Shown: positions 28,434 to 43,400, numbered from the stretch's first letter. The stretch: DNA of 64,000 bases from Tenrec ecaudatus (GCF_050624435.1 NC_134539.1:123859525-123923524); one strand, 5' to 3'. Numbers and translations: made by a program. Notes: generated by a model from the sequence alone, not told the origin.

Positions 28434-31400
28434 GTGAGTACTTCCTCTTTCCTCAGACCATTTTGTCTTCTGTAATCCTTGTGTCTTTTCCCCGGGTGAA
28501 TTTGTTTTATCCCTCCTGGGCCTTGAACTCCAAGCTGTTCTGTTCAGCTCTCAAACAGCTTAGCTGCCTTATAGATAAGCTAGGCCTCATTTAAAGTACA
28601 ACACTGTAGCCAGCTTACTGCACCAGCGCAGGGAACTTCCAGCAGTCTTTTTCTGCTTGTGTTTGACATACCTTCCCTATACTGCCGACGTACCACTGGC
28701 TCTCATTCCTTCTTGCCTTTCTTGGGTCCCTGGTCAAATCTCTGTGACCTCATCTGAAAAGCCAGAACAGGGTCCTTATACTTCCGGGTAGGTCTCTGGA
28801 ATACTGTTGGTGTTGTTTAGGGACTAACCCAGTCGTCCAGTAAGCTACTGTGATTGGATGTTAAACAGGATATTCCTTGCAAGGCACCCAGAATTTCACT
28901 AGGGGTGTTCTTAATGATACCTTATATTTTTCATCACCTGTAACAGCTTGTCTCTTACCCATCACCCCAAACTCAAGGAGCCCTTTAACCCCTAAGGCAG
29001 AGGAGGAAGCAGTGAGAGAAGGCAGTAGAGGGCTGCAAGCCCTTGCCTGGGCCAGACCCTAGCTCAGTTTGTCGGATCTCGTCTATGCATAGGGACAGTT
29101 TACGGAAATTGGTTGGTGAAAGGACTGCCTCCTCCCTCGCATGGATATGTGGGTGTGTAGTGTGTGCAGTATTGGTCTGGTCTCTGCTCAGTAAGCCTGC
29201 TGGTTTTGGCTCCCACCAATTGACATCCCCACTCCCCTTTCTCTCCTGTGATACACTGAAGAGAGCAGTACCCTGGTCTCAATTCGTCTGCCAGCACCAC
29301 CACTGAAATACCTGAGGCACAGCGCAGACTCTCTTTCAGCCTGAAATGCCTGCCTAGTAAAACAGCACTGTTAGTTACTTCTTAGCGAGCTGAAAGCTCT
29401 TCATGAGGAAACGTTTGAAAAGCGTGTGGTTCCTGCCACGCTTAGCCACCTACTAACCACTGCCATCGAGTTAGTGCCGATGCCTCATGGCCCTGTAGCG
29501 AGTTCCTGAGGTTTTCTAAATCTACAGGAAAAGACAGCCTCCTCTTTCTCCTAGGGAGCTGCTGGTGGGTTTGAGCTGCTGCCACCCCCCCCCCCCTTTT
29601 CTTGCAGTTGGTAGTCCAACGGATACCCTACCGAGTCACTAGGGATCCTTACGTGACTCGTAAACCCAAAAGACAAACTTACTGCCAGGGAGGCGATTCT
29701 GCCAGGACTGACCGGTTCTGTCAGTTGCTCATTGATGACCAGTGCTGCACAGTGATTCAATGGGGCAGAGTCGAACTGCCCCGTTGGGTTGTTCCCAAGG
29801 CTGTACATCTCTGTAGGAGCAGAACACCTCCTCCTTCTGTAGGGTGGCTGGTGGCTTTGAATTGCTGCCTTGCCATGGGCAGCCCAACTGGAAGCCACCA
29901 TGTCCCAGGGCTCCTCTGCGCTTAATAAAATGTCAGATTTCTCTCCTTCCTCAAAGTAACCCAAAACAAAAGCCCTGGTTTCTGAAAGTTACCTGGTGCA
30001 GGAATGAGTCATGTTCCCACGATGCACTCCTTTTTGTGTCCTTTGGTACTTTGGGAGCCGATTCCTGGCTTTCACTCCTCCCGTCCCTGGGTTTCTGAAT
30101 GTGCGTACAGCACGTATTGTACATCATACCTGCTGCTGTCTTACTCAGCCTGAGAAACTCTTCTCCAAGAAGGGCCTTCCTACCCGGAGGGCAGAGAATG
30201 GGGGAAAAGGATGGGGCCCGAAGGATTAGCCGTGGGCTGGGCCCTTAGAATAAGACACTCCAATTCCGAGCGAGGCCTTCCTTTTGAGAATGTGGCGTGA
30301 CAACCTGGCCCGTGCCCTGTGCCCATTCTAAGGGTCAGATGGAGGGCAGGGGAAAGGTAGAGGGCTTCAGAGAGGCTAGGCAATTGTAACGCAGCCCTGG
30401 GGGTGTAGTGGCCACTTGCTGGGCTCGATGCATGCGCATGGTCGAAACTAACAAACAGCTCCAGGGAGAAAGACCCGGCTTTCTACTCCTGTAAACAGTG
30501 ACTTCTCCGAAACCCACCACGGGTCACTATGAATCAGCAATGACTCGATGGCAGTGAATGTAGTTTTTGTTTTAGTTTTTGGAAGGGATCGCCGGGCACT
30601 GCTGGACAGGAGTGTGTGTGTGCAGGGGGGTTTGGGAGGGAAAAGAGGAAGCTCTAAGAAGGGGTCAATATAGGCCGCGCGCCCCCCTTTCTCCTCCTCC
30701 CCCTCAGAGGGGGCCAGATGGCGTTGCGTAGCTCACCTGAGAAAATAGGAAATGAAAAGGCCTGGCGGGCTCCCCACTCCCCACCCTTCCCCAGACCTCA
30801 GGCGGGCAGCCCGGCTCCAGAAATCCCCTGGTCCCAGGGAGCTCCCACGGCGGGCGGGCGGGCGGCAGAGGGGCTTTGGGGAGGGAGGGAGGGAGGAGTC
30901 GGGGCGATGGGCGGTGCCCGCGCCCAGCTGGCCCTCCCTCGCCCCCGCCTTCCCAGCGGCGGCGCTCCCCGGGCCTCCCTCCTTTTCCTTCTGCGCCCCA
31001 GCCGGAGGGCGGAGCTGGGTCCGCTCCATTGTGGAGAAGAGGGGAGAAGGCGCGCGAGCCGCGCTCAGGCCCGTCGCCAGCGCGCCCGCCTCCTGGCCAC
31101 CACGGCTGGACCCGGCGGGCCCCGCAGCAGGGATGCGGCGGGCGCCCCGGGCTGGCGGGCAGCGCCAAAGCTCGGGGGACATGTGCGCTGGCCCAGACCG
31201 CCCGCGACCATGAGCCTGACCGCCCGGGTTTCCTGCTCCATGCTCAGCTGTTTCGTAAGTGCCGGCCCCGCCTGTGGGGGCCCGAGGTCCCCAGTTCTAG
31301 CTGCGTCCCCAACCCCTCCCGGGACCAGCCCTGGAGAGTCCAGATTCCAGCCCATCCCCCTTCGCAAGGCTCCTGCCCGGGGCGGGGGTAGGGGGGCAAC

Positions 31401-34400
31401 GACTGGGGCTGGGGGAGTCGGGGCCAACCCTGTTCATTCTTGCACTTGCTTGAATCTGTGGGCGCCGGTACTGGTTGAACCCCAGGGCTGATGGTTCCGG
31501 AGCCCATCTGGGCCCGCAGCCACGGCCCAGACTGCAGATCTCCAAGCCCCGCCCTGCAGGGGTACATCCCTTCTCCCACTACCTCTCCATCTTGGGCCCA
31601 CCCGCTGCACGCTGGCTTGGTGTGGGCTGTGGCTAGGAGGCCCGTTGAGATATTGGGGGGTTCTGGTTGAGAGCATGGGCTGCCCGGGAGCTGTCTCCGC
31701 GCTCCAGTCCGCTCCCCGTTCCACCAGTACACACCTCACCTGACCCGCCTGTCTTCTCCTTGACTGTCCCCCAGACAGTCTCTCTTTGCTCCATCTTCCC
31801 TGCCTCTGCAGGGCTCCGCACTTCTGCATCATTCCCGACCTCCCCTCCTTCCTCTCTGGCTAATACTCCTTCCCAGCTTCCTCCATCTGTCCTCCCTGCT
31901 GCTCCCCCGCCTGCCTCCCCTGTCTGCTGGGCCTCCTCTCTCCCCTGGCTGTCCTTGGGTCTCAGGGTTCCCCCCAGGTGGTGGGTCTCCGCCTCTCCTC
32001 TCCTTGGTGATCTGTGAGGAGTGACTGCCTGTTTGGGGCATTCCTCAGGAATTCCCTTCAGGTTTCCTGCAGGTGTGTGTGTGTGTGGGGGTGCGGTGGG
32101 GGTTGTGAGCAGTAAAGGGCCAGCTCCAAAACACGCCCTCCTTTGAGAGCGAGCATCCATGCAGGCCCCCTGAGGCATGGCTGCCCACAGCCCCTTTCCC
32201 CCACCAAAGGGAAGCAAGCTCCTCTGGCCTTACAGTCCTGGGTTCCTGACTGTCGCTGGCTGCCACACCGCTGGCTAATTCTCAGGAGAGCACCTTCCCG
32301 TTTCCTCAGTGATTCTCTTTTCCTTGGTAGGCTCCGCCATTTTGGTTCTATAGGAGATGCCTGCTGTAGGGAATGCAGATTCCCAGTTCCTCCTTAGACC
32401 TTGCTCTTCCCTTAGGCTTGATAGATTGGAGTCACTGCCCCTGCCCACACTAGGTCTCTCTTCCCTCTTCTGGAGACCAAAACTTAAGAGAACTATAGTT
32501 TGGGGGAGGGGTGTAGTGTGTGTGGGTGGTGAGCTGGGAGGGGCACAGAACAAGGCTTGACTAGCCAAGTGGAGCCTGACAGCTTAGGGCTCTGGTCTCT
32601 CTCACAGGGTGAGGAGGGCCCCCCCAGCCTGGAGTATATCCAAGCCAAGGATCTGTTCCCCCCCAAGGAGCTAGTGAAGGAGGAGGGAAATCTGCAGGTA
32701 AGGAGGCTGGTGGGGTTCTCTGCTCAGCTGTAAAGCACCCTTTCTTCCCCACAAACATGTCACAGGGGACCTAGTGCCAGAAGTTCCCACTTCCTGCTCC
32801 TGCTCTCTGGAGGAAGGAGGGCATTCTGTCTGTCTGTGCACTACGGGGCCTGTGGCCCCAGGGAAGAAAAGGCAGCTCTCCAGTACAGCTGTTGCCTGGC
32901 GCGGTTACTCTGGAGAGGACACTCCTCCAGCGCCTCAGCCCAGCATCTCCAGAGGGGCCCCACAGAGCAGGGGTGGAGGGGCTCACCTCCACCTCTGGGC
33001 TGAGGATTGCTCTGCCCCTCGGCAGGTGCCCTTCACCGTGCTGCAGGGTGAGGGAGTGGAGTTCCTGGGCCGCGCAGCCGATGCTGTCATCGCCATCTCC
33101 AACTACCGGTTGCACATCAAGTTTAAGGACTCTGTCATCAACGTAAGTTCCTGTCTTGTTCCACCACACCCGATCCAGAACCCCTATGAAGGGCCAGGTG
33201 GGCGTGTTTCAGGCTGCTACCTGATGGGGGGGCTCCCAAAAGCTGTACTTTTCTTTTCTTGCTTCCAGCTAGCCGGTGTTCCTGCGACCTTCTATTTGTT
33301 CGTCTCTTTTACTCAGCCTCCCTTCCATTTTTCCCCCACCTGGTCACTGGCTCCGGTTCAGACGTCAGCGTCAAGCAAGCTTGGCCTTGTCTCTTGCCCT
33401 GCCACGTGGCAGACACGTGGCCTTGTCGAGTCATTTGTGACTCAGTAATAATGCGGGGTGAGAGCACTTGCCTTGCAGGATTGCTGTGACTACTAGTGGG
33501 GTCACATACATAAAAGACCCCGCACGGTGCCGAGGGCTTCAGTTCACGCTGCATTTCTCTCTCCTGGTGGTCCGGCGGCAGCACTTGGGCAGGGTGGGGA
33601 GAGTGAGGCGAGTGGCGGAGATTTGAGCTTCCGTGTGCCCTTCCTCTAAAGGTCCCCCTCCGGATGATTGACAGTGTGGAGAGCCGGGATATGTTCCAGC
33701 TGCACATTGCCTGCAAGGACTCCAAGGTGGTGAGGTGAGAGCGAGAGGGTCTCCCTCAGGTCCTCTGGCCCAAGCTTGTCTAGACCTCGCTGCTACCGGG
33801 GTTCCGTTGGAGCCAGAGAAGAAGGCAGAACAGAACCAAAAAACCACTGGTCTCGTTGTTTCCATGTGGAGGAATGGCTGTAAGAGTCTGCGCTGGGTGG
33901 TGAGGAGCCCCAGGGACTGACTGGCTGGACCTGACCCCGCCGGCACACCGCCGAGCTTGAGCGGCTGTCATACAGACAAGGGGAGGCGTGCAGCAGCACC
34001 TGGGCAGTGTGCTCCTGGTGTCGCTGGTTCATTTGTTGATTTCACAAATAGCTAGCACCCTATCCTACGCCGACACTGCCCTAAGGTTTAAGGCCTTTAA
34101 GGTTTGAGAGGGGAGGGAGGATCAATCAGTGTAGTTCCTGCAAGCTGTCACCATGACTGGTTCTTTCTTTGAGGGAACTGGGAAGCAATTGGAAGGTTTT
34201 GAGGTGGTTAACATCTGCATAGATGATCATTTTGTCTGCTTTACTGAGCACAGACTGAGGGGACAGGAGCAGAAGCAAAGGCAGATGCTGGGAGACGAGT
34301 TAAGAAACTGTTGGCAGTCACTCGGGTGTGGGATCATGATTGTCTGTCCAGGGTGGCGGCAGCAGCTGAAATGGTAACATAGTGAGAAACCGATTCCGGA

Positions 34401-37400
34401 AGTTTTGGAGTAGTGTTGACAGACGGAATGTGTGAGAAAAAAAATATCCAAGATGACCTCCCCAAAAAATCCTCCAAACACTGTCATCGAGTCGATGCCG
34501 ACTCACAGCGACCCTGTAGGACAGGGTCGGACTGCTCCTGTGCTTTCCTGAGACTGTGGCTCTTTGTGGGAGTCGAAAGCCTCACCTTCCACAGAGCGCC
34601 CGGTGGTTTTGAACTGCTGCCCTTGTGACTAGCATCCCAGCGTGTAACTGCTGTGCCACTGGGGCGCCCGGGGTGCCCGTCTCAGAGCCTGGTGTGCACT
34701 CAGCAAGGAGCCGTGGTGGGGCACTGGGTAAGCACTCAGGGACTAATCTAAAGGTCACGGTGGCTGGACCTGGCCAGTTAGTCTGTGGGACATGTGTCAG
34801 CCTGTGTGTGTGAAGATTTACAGCCTTGGTCCCTCTGGGCAGTTCTGACCTTTGATGTCCCGATGAGTCAGGGTTGACTCAGTTGCAGAGGTTTTATGGG
34901 TGTGCATAGGGAACAGGCCTAGAGGGATTCCAGAGAATCCAGGTTGCCCTCCCCCTCACGGAGGTTCAAGTTTAGTTGCGGAGAGAAGCCTCCGTTGTGG
35001 GCCGCATGGCTTGGAGAGCCGTACTGTGGTATAGTTGAAGCACATGGAGGGTCAAGTGAGGAAGGAGTTCATCCGATTGGAGTTTGATCAGGCTTCTGCC
35101 CTGGAGCTGCCTTCAAAGTCTTGGTAGGCTGTGGCTGGGCAGAGAGAAGAACCAGGAGCCTGGAAGGCAGTGTGATGTAAGTGGGGACTTCCTGCCCGAA
35201 GTCGAGGTTTATGCTGGGCGCTCTGGGAGATATAGTGTCTGCTGGTGGAGATATGAGGGATGCAGACCCTCCGTCACTGGGAAGCATTTGAATTTGGTAG
35301 AAAAATGGACTCGTGGGTCACTGCCTCCTTGGCTCATGGGGGCCTATGGCTTCTTGCTTGGCAGGTGCCACTTCTCCACTTTCAAGCAGTGCCAAGAGTG
35401 GCTCTCTCGCCTAAGCCGGGCCACAGCAAGACCTGCCAAGCCCGAGGACCTCTTTGCCTTTGCCTACCACGCCTGGTGCCTGGGGTTGACTGAGGAGGAC
35501 CAGCACACCCACCTGTGTCAGCCAGGTGAGGCCACACTTCTCTTTGGAAGACTCCTTACACCTTGGTTCTCCTCCTTCCATGTCTGGACTTGGCTCTCTT
35601 GGGAGATGACAGGAGTGGTGGGGGGCTGTGTTCCAGGAGAGCATGTCCGAGGTCGGCAGGAGGCAGAGCTTGCAAGGATGGCCTTTGACCTACAGAATGT
35701 CTGGAGGGTCTCCCACATCAACAGCAACTACAAGTGAGAGGGCAGGGGGTGGGGGACCAAACCTCCTTCATGCTTGGATGCAGCAGGGTGGGCCAGCTCC
35801 GAAGTCTGGGAGGGAGGAGGGCTCCCTGCCCTTTCCCAGAAGTTAACGGATGTCTTAGACCCAGTGTGTCTCTTCTCAGATTGTGCCCCAGTTACCCCCA
35901 GAAGCTGCTGGTTCCCGTGTGGATCACAGATAGAGAGCTGGAGAACGTGGCCTCCTTCCGCTCCTGGAAGCGGATCCCCGTGGTTGTGTATAGGTGAGGC
36001 AGCGGGATGGGCGGTCGGGCGCCAGTGCTTATGTGTAAAGAGAGGCCCAGAGGAGGTGTTGGCAGCAAGCAGTCTGATCGACTGGGAACTGGCAGTGTGG
36101 GGAGTGGCTCTGAAACGATTTTAAGTGTAAAAGGCCTTCGTTTTTCCCTCCTAAGGCTGAGGCATTTGGAGAGTCGGCTCGTTGTCCCTGTGTTTGTAAT
36201 GTCACATAAGAACAGGGGTTGGTCAACCAGAGCCCCAGAGTGAGATACAGCCTACAGCCTATTTACGTCGAGATTGAGCTACAAGTTGTTCTGCTTTTTC
36301 ATTAGAAGGACTGTCTTACTGTGTCGCAGTGTAGGTCTCACCAGCAAGCTCGGTTCATTTCACAGTGACTGACCGTGTGTTTCAGGGACACTGATTACAT
36401 CTTCTTCCACAGTGTTCAACATTCCTCCCTTCTGGTCTTGTGCTTCCACTGATTTGGTTTCCCTGTCCCCTTCCTCTCTGATGACTCAAAAGATAACAGT
36501 CCTCACTGCTAATAATCTAGATTTTATGACCCAGTCGTCACAGAAAGGTGCTTCCGGGGAAGCTGTAGTTCCAGGTGTGTGGAAATGCTCAGGGTTCCTT
36601 TCTGACTCGGTCAGCCCAGTTCAGCCTGGACTTGGTAAGAGTTTGAGCTGTTCCTCATGTTTCGCTGATCCTATCAGGATGCATCTATGAGCGCCCGGGT
36701 CCGAATGGTTCGTAATGAAACCTTCAGGCACCAGCTAGTTTTTTGGGTTTCTGGGTAGATCAGGTCATAGTTCTCGTAGACTTACTTAGACTTCTAGATG
36801 AGGTTTCCCTCTGGATGATTTTTGTTTTTAAAGGATTATAAAAAAGACCAACCAACCGAACAAACAAAAAAACCAAAGAAGATTATGTCGTAGAGACTGG
36901 ATGAAGTTCACAAAAATGCACTAGAAATTTTGCTTGCTGGTCCATTACTGAAAAGCTTGCTCTGACCCCTATCAGTAAAGTAGAGCGAGACAGGTGAAAA
37001 CGGAGGTTTGGGCCTGTTCCTGCTCTTGGCTCAGGCCCTGTTCTCCTGCTGGGTGTCTGGAGCTGGAGCAGGTGCAGTGCAGACTCATCAAGTCAAGGTC
37101 ACCTTGGGACTCCAGAACCCACTTGAGAAAATGCATGTGGTAGCATTTTCCAAATTGTACAGCTCTCTAGAGATGCCGGATGTTAAGGGGGTTTGGTTGT
37201 CATTGTGACCCGAATGGACTGGCAGCCCCTGCTTGCTGTGGAGGCCTGGGCCTGCCCGTTAACATCTCTGCCGTTGGCCTCTGGGAATCTCAAGGGCCTG
37301 CTGCTTTCCCTGTCTTCTCAGACACCTGCGCAACGGGGCTGCCATCGCCCGCTGCAGCCAGCCTGAGATCAGCTGGTGGGGCTGGCGCAATGCTGATGAT

Positions 37401-40400
37401 GAGTACCTGGTCACATCCATTGCCAAAGCCTGTGCTCTGGACCCAGGGACAAGGGCCTCCGGGAGTTCCTGCAGCGCCGGCAATAGCGACGGGAGCGAGG
37501 CGTGTGACACTGATTTCGGTAAGGAGGGGGTGGGGCTGGCTGCTGGGAGCAGCCTTTGGCTCCGTTGGTTCCCAGGAGTCCCCAGGGAGGGGCAGGGAAG
37601 CAGGCTGGGTCACTGTCCTGTGGGAGGCCTTGGGTGTGAAGGGTCACTGGTCCTGAGAGGGAGCAGCGCAGGGCTGGCTGATGTGGCTGGCTGAGCCAGG
37701 GCCTTCTGCTTGCTGTCTAGACGCCTCCCTGACGGCGTGCTCCGGGGTGGAGAGCTCAAACGCCCCCCAGAAGCTGCTGATCCTGGATGCGCGCTCCTAC
37801 ACTGCAGCCGTGGCCAACCGGGCCAAGGGTGGAGGCTGTGAATGTGAAGGTACTGCTGTCATCCCGGTGCCTCGTGCTCTGGGTGGGGGGCAGCGTGCGT
37901 CGTGGAAAGAGCCGAATAAACCTGGCTTGGAACCAGGGCTGCCGTGGACTTCGTAGCTGTGCCTCTGTGAGCTGTGTCTGTCTGAGCTTGACGAGGCTTC
38001 CGAGGGAGGCGGGAACTGGGCACGGGCAGTTTCTACTAACATCTAAAACACATGGCCTCTGGAGGGCATAGCTGTCTTCAGGTGTGCTGAGATGGTGAGA
38101 GGTTTCACATACGTGTTCTGCAGAGGTTTGTAATCCAGGGTCAGCGGTTCAAAGTGACCGGCCGCTGCACATGACACAGATGAGACTGTCTGCCCCTGTA
38201 AACATGCATAGTCTCGAATCCCTGGACAGGCTAGCTACGAGTTTGAGTTCACTTGATGACATTATCATCGCTGGCACCAAGCAGCTGCTACTTGGTGAGA
38301 ACACACTCTATGTTATCGTCATTAGCAGTCTGCTACTCTGGCCTGCTACCAGCATTGTTCCTACTGCTTCTGGAATGTGGCACGGAGCGTCCAGATATGA
38401 GGTGGTTCAGGTTCCCGGCGCGGTGCCCTTGGGACCATCCTTATCCTGGATGCCAGCTCCAGGGCCTGCTCTTAGCCCCACGCCCCTTTCTTCTGTCTAC
38501 AGAGTACTATCCCAACTGTGAGGTTGTGTTCATGGGTATGGCCAACATCCATGCCATCCGGAACAGCTTCCAGTACCTCCGGGCTGTGTGTAGTCAGATG
38601 CCGGATCCCAGCAAGTAAGTGTTCCTGCTCTGATTCCACCCTCTCTCGACTCCCATCCCGTAGCTCAGGTTCTTGGAGGTTGAGATGGGGGAAATGGGAA
38701 ATGTGCAGGAGTGCTGAAGGCTGGTGGAGCTGGGCATAGTGGGTCAGTGCCAACACGGCTCCCATTTCTCAGCAATCACTTTGGCCCATCGCAGACCATT
38801 GGGTTCCGTTTGTTTGACCAGTTGCCCTACTTGAAGAACACAGAAAAGTGGGAGAGAAAAGGTGTGAGTGTGTGTTGTAGTTCTCTCGCTGCTGTAACAG
38901 AGACGGCTCGAGCGATGCCTTTAGCAAGCAAAAATTCACTCTCACGGTTCAGGAGGCTAGAAGTATGACCTCAGGCCACACGTTCTAGGGGAAGCCTTTC
39001 TCTCTCTGTGGGCCGTGGGAAAAGTCCTTGTCCACTCCTGGGTCTAGGAGGTTCCTAGCACAGGTACCTTGGGTCCAAAACAGGCTTTGCCCCTGGCTCT
39101 CCTTGTTTTGGTGGTAATAAATCTCTCCGATTTGTTTCCATCTTTAATCTTATATCCCTAAAGAGTTTGACCCAAGAGTCACCTAATCCTTAGCGTAAGT
39201 ATAATCCACCTCGTTACCGTCACTGTTGCTATTTCTGCCTCGCGAACAGAGAATAGAACTTGCAACACATAAGCTACTCGCAGCAGATCACGAGGCGCAG
39301 GATTGCTGCACAATTGCAGAATCATGAATCAGCCAAGTTGACACACCTTTTAGAGAACACAGGCCCCTACACAACTATAAATATATATATGCCCTTGTGC
39401 CCTCACCCAGATGCCGCTCAGTTCCTGTCGCTATCCATCCCTGGGCCTGTCTTCCCTACTGTCTTGCTAGATATCTTGTCAGAAAAGCCCTAGGTGCAGG
39501 GTCTGGCCTCAGCCCTCTCTAGGGGCTTTGGGTGGCTGGGTAGGCTGCAGGGTGTTGGAGGGGCTTGCAGCCCAGTGCCCTGGGTGACAGGCTTGACCTC
39601 TGCTCTGGCATAGCTGGCTGTCTGCACTGGAAAGTACCAAGTGGCTGCAGCACTTGTCGGTGATGCTGAAGGCAGCTGTGCTGGTGGCCAGCACCGTAGA
39701 CCGAGAAGCCCGGCCGGTGCTCGTCCACTGCTCGGATGGCTGGGACCGGACTCCACAGATTGTCTCCCTGGCCAAAATCCTGCTGGACCCCTATTACCGG
39801 ACATTGGAGGTATTCAGAGGGACTGGGTGGGGAAGGCAGGAATGGGGTGGGGAGAGGTGGGGCTAGGCCCGGTGACTTTGCCGCGGGGATTTTCCAGTAG
39901 AGGACATTGGTGGCTTTGAGTCCTCCTCAAGGTGAGATCAGATCAGTCCTGTCCTTCCTTGTTACTGCTTGCTCCTGGCTTTGGGAATTCCTCTGGGGTG
40001 TGGCTCACCAGCCCCTCCAGAGGCCCAGGGCTTGAACCGTTTCCTCCTCTGCAGGGCTTCCAAGTGTTAGTGGAGTCTGACTGGCTGGACTTTGGGCACA
40101 AGTTTGGCGATCGGTGTGGCCACCAGGAGGATGCAGAGGACCAGAGTGAGCAGTGCCCCGTGTTCCTCCAGTGGCTCGACTCCGTCCATCAGCTGCTCAA
40201 GCAGTTCCCTTGCCTATTTGAGTTTAATGAAGCATTCCTGGTATGCTCGAAAGCTTCAAGCCAGGGTGGTGGGGGGGGTCGGGCCGAGGCTCCAAGCTCA
40301 ATAGTTTTGGCCCCTAGGTGAAACTGGTTCAGCACACATACTCCTGCCTCTACGGTACCTTCCTGGCCAACAACCCCTGTGAACGAGAGAAGCGCAACAT

Positions 40401-43400
40401 CTACAAGCGGACCTGCTCTGTGTGGGCTCTCCTGCGAGCTGGCAATAAGAACTTCCACAACTTCCTCTATACGCCCAGCTCCGAGATGGTGAGTGGGGCC
40501 TGACCCCTCTTGCAGGTGCTGCTTGGAAACCTAGAGGGAGGGAGGACAGGCCGACCCTGGGGCGGGGCTGGGAGGACCAGGGAACATCCCATAAGCAGCT
40601 GCTTTCCTAGGTCCTGCATCCTGTGTGCCATGTGCGGGCCCTGCACCTCTGGACAGCTGTGTACCTGCCAGCGTCGTCTCCCTGCACGCTCGGGGAGGAG
40701 AGCATGGAGCTCTACCTTTCCCCCGTGATGCAGAGCCAGGAGTTCCCGGGCCGCTCTCTGGACAGGTGGGAAAGCCCTTCTCCAGGGGCTGCTTTACGTC
40801 GCGCATAAACGCTGCTCGCTGTCTTTTGCGGGGTATTTAAAAGCGACTTCCTGGTGCAGTTGAAGGAGAATTGCGCTCAAGTCTTGTAGGTCCTTCCTTG
40901 AGACGACATTGGTAACCTTTTCCCCTGGAGCTGCTCTCACGCTGTGTGGCACACTCAGGACACAGAGAACTCTTTCAGGACAATTTGTGGGCATGGTCTT
41001 GGTTTTTGCTCGTTAACCGGTGCTTGTTAGCTCAGTAGTAACCTTTAGTATGGCCAGCATTAGCTTCTGGAGCCTTGAGCGCTCAGTTCTCAGAAGAGGG
41101 GTGGCCTTCACATGGCTCCCCATTATGAGAACCCAGAGCCAAAGAGATACATAAAAATGAACATGATTTCCTGGTTGAATATTAAATATCGTCTGGAGAG
41201 AGTGCGAAGGGAGTTGTTACGTTGTAAGTTGCTAAGAGTGTTCCCTATTATTAAATGAAACGTTAAAAGCAGAATTCAAATATAATTTGTAAGACTGTGT
41301 GGAAGCAGAAAATACAAGGCCTGCATTGATTCTAGATCCCACAAGCCGACCCATATTGACACTTGGTACATGCTTTTCCAGATGTCTACCTCTGGGCAGA
41401 TAACTGTACCCACACACCGAACACTCAGCAAAGGTTTTTTAAAACGAAGAACAATCATTTTTATATACTCTTCCATACTTTTTTCCAATTTGATATTATG
41501 CTTGTCATTTTATTACAGCACTTCCAAAGGTGTGTGTGTGGTAGAATATGTAACGTACCACTTTAACCATTTCTAAGTGTGAAATTTAGTGACATTAACA
41601 ACATTCCCAGGGCTGTGCAGTCGCCAGCACCGTGTCTTTCACAATTGAACCTTACCCCACTCATAAACTCTGCATCGGGTAGGCAAGCCCTCTCCTCCCT
41701 CCCCTCCCCTCCTCAAGGCTCTGATAACTTCTCCTCTGCTTTCTGCCTCTATCCATTGCCTGTTCGTTGTAAGTGGGACCAGATAATGATTTTTCCTTTT
41801 GTGTGTTATTACTTACTTTGGTTTTAGGGTTCATTCATGTGGTAGCATGTATGAGAATTTATTTCAATAGTGAAGTAAGTTAATCGTAAGCATGTACCAG
41901 ATTTTATTTGTCCATTTACTTGTTGGTAAGCACTGGATGATTTCTACCTTTTAGTGGTTGTGGTTGATACTGCAAATGAAATGGTGTACCCAGTTCTTTG
42001 GGGTATATACCAGGAGTGGCGCAGCCGGGTCACGCCTGGCTGATGGCTGCTCGTCGTTGTTAGGTGCCCCTGGGTTAGCACCTGCTCGAGGGGCTCAGTG
42101 CACAACAACACCAACACTGCCCGCTCCCGCTCCTGGTCTTTGCCGTACCTGAGTGCATTGCGGCAGGCGCTGTGCCAGGCCATCTTGTTGAGGCTCCGCT
42201 TTCCCCAACCCTCACCGCAACCAAGTACGGCGTCCTTCTCCGAGGCTTGATCCCCTCGGTCCGTCCGTCCGTCCGTCCAAGCAGCACTCTGTATAGATTG
42301 TGAAATCAGAGCCATCAGGGGTGACATAGTCCGCTTCGCGGTGGTCATCTGGGTGATTCTGTGTCCTCATCATGACAGGAAGTGCTCCAGGGGGCATCCT
42401 TCATGTCTGCATCTCTGCGTCACTGTGCTGGTGTTTCTTTCAGATGAAGCCCACAAAGGATACGTGCATTTCAGACGTTGGTGCTTGTTTGTAGGCTGCC
42501 TGCTTTGAAAATCAAAAGGTAGCTTTACACTATTGCCTGAGGTTACAAGGAAACGAAAAAGCCCAACACCCTCAGGGATAGGTTTCGGGTCCTCTGAAGC
42601 TGGGCCCATTGTCGGGTCTGTGGGTAGACTCCAGGGATTCTGTGACCCTCCTTGCACGCCATGCATAAAGTCAGTGTAGATCCTTGTGCTTATTTTAACA
42701 GGGAACGAGGCCGTAAGTGTTCCCAAAATGCAATCCGTCTGACTCAGTAATCACTGTCTTAAACCAATAACTAATATTTCAGTTCAACAAGTTTCTTTAA
42801 CACTGATGTGCTACCTAGTGCTGGTGGTGACGTCGAGTAAGAGTTGGACTGCTGCCAGCAAAGCCCGTGGTTTCAGCTGCTGGCGGAGAAAGTAGAGGCG
42901 TCTCTGCTCCTAGAAAGATGTGCAGCCTGGGAAACGAGGGTCTCGGGGCTGGGAGCGTGGGCCTGGCCCTGCATTAGGCTTTGTGGACTTTAACCAAAGA
43001 AATATACTTTTAAGCTGGATGAGAAGGCGCGTGAAATAACCAGAGAACAGTTCTATATCAGAATCTATGCAAATAAGAATGTGGGGAGTTCAAGGATGAT
43101 GAGAGGAACGAGGAGAAATAAGAGTCCTGGGCGGCTGGTTTACTCAGAAGTAAATGCCAAACAGGAACCTCAGTTAATTTTTGTCTCTAGTGTGTGTGGT
43201 TTTACGGCCTGGCAACCAATAGGTGCTTTGGTCGTTGTTTAAATGGAGAAACAAATGAACAGCATAAAGAGAGTCCTGCACCGGGAGCAAGGCTAGTAGC
43301 GAGGGAGCCCAAGGACGTAATGAGAGACAGAGCCCTGCTGGAGCTGGTGGGGGTTGGGAAGGGGCTGTTTGGAGGGAGTAGGAAGAAGTAAATTTAGGCC

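Noticed and set aside
42255-42279. Possible CRISPR-like or regulatory direct repeat (CCGT)n
   Set aside because: A short tetranucleotide microsatellite at the end of an RTE fragment, with no spacers.
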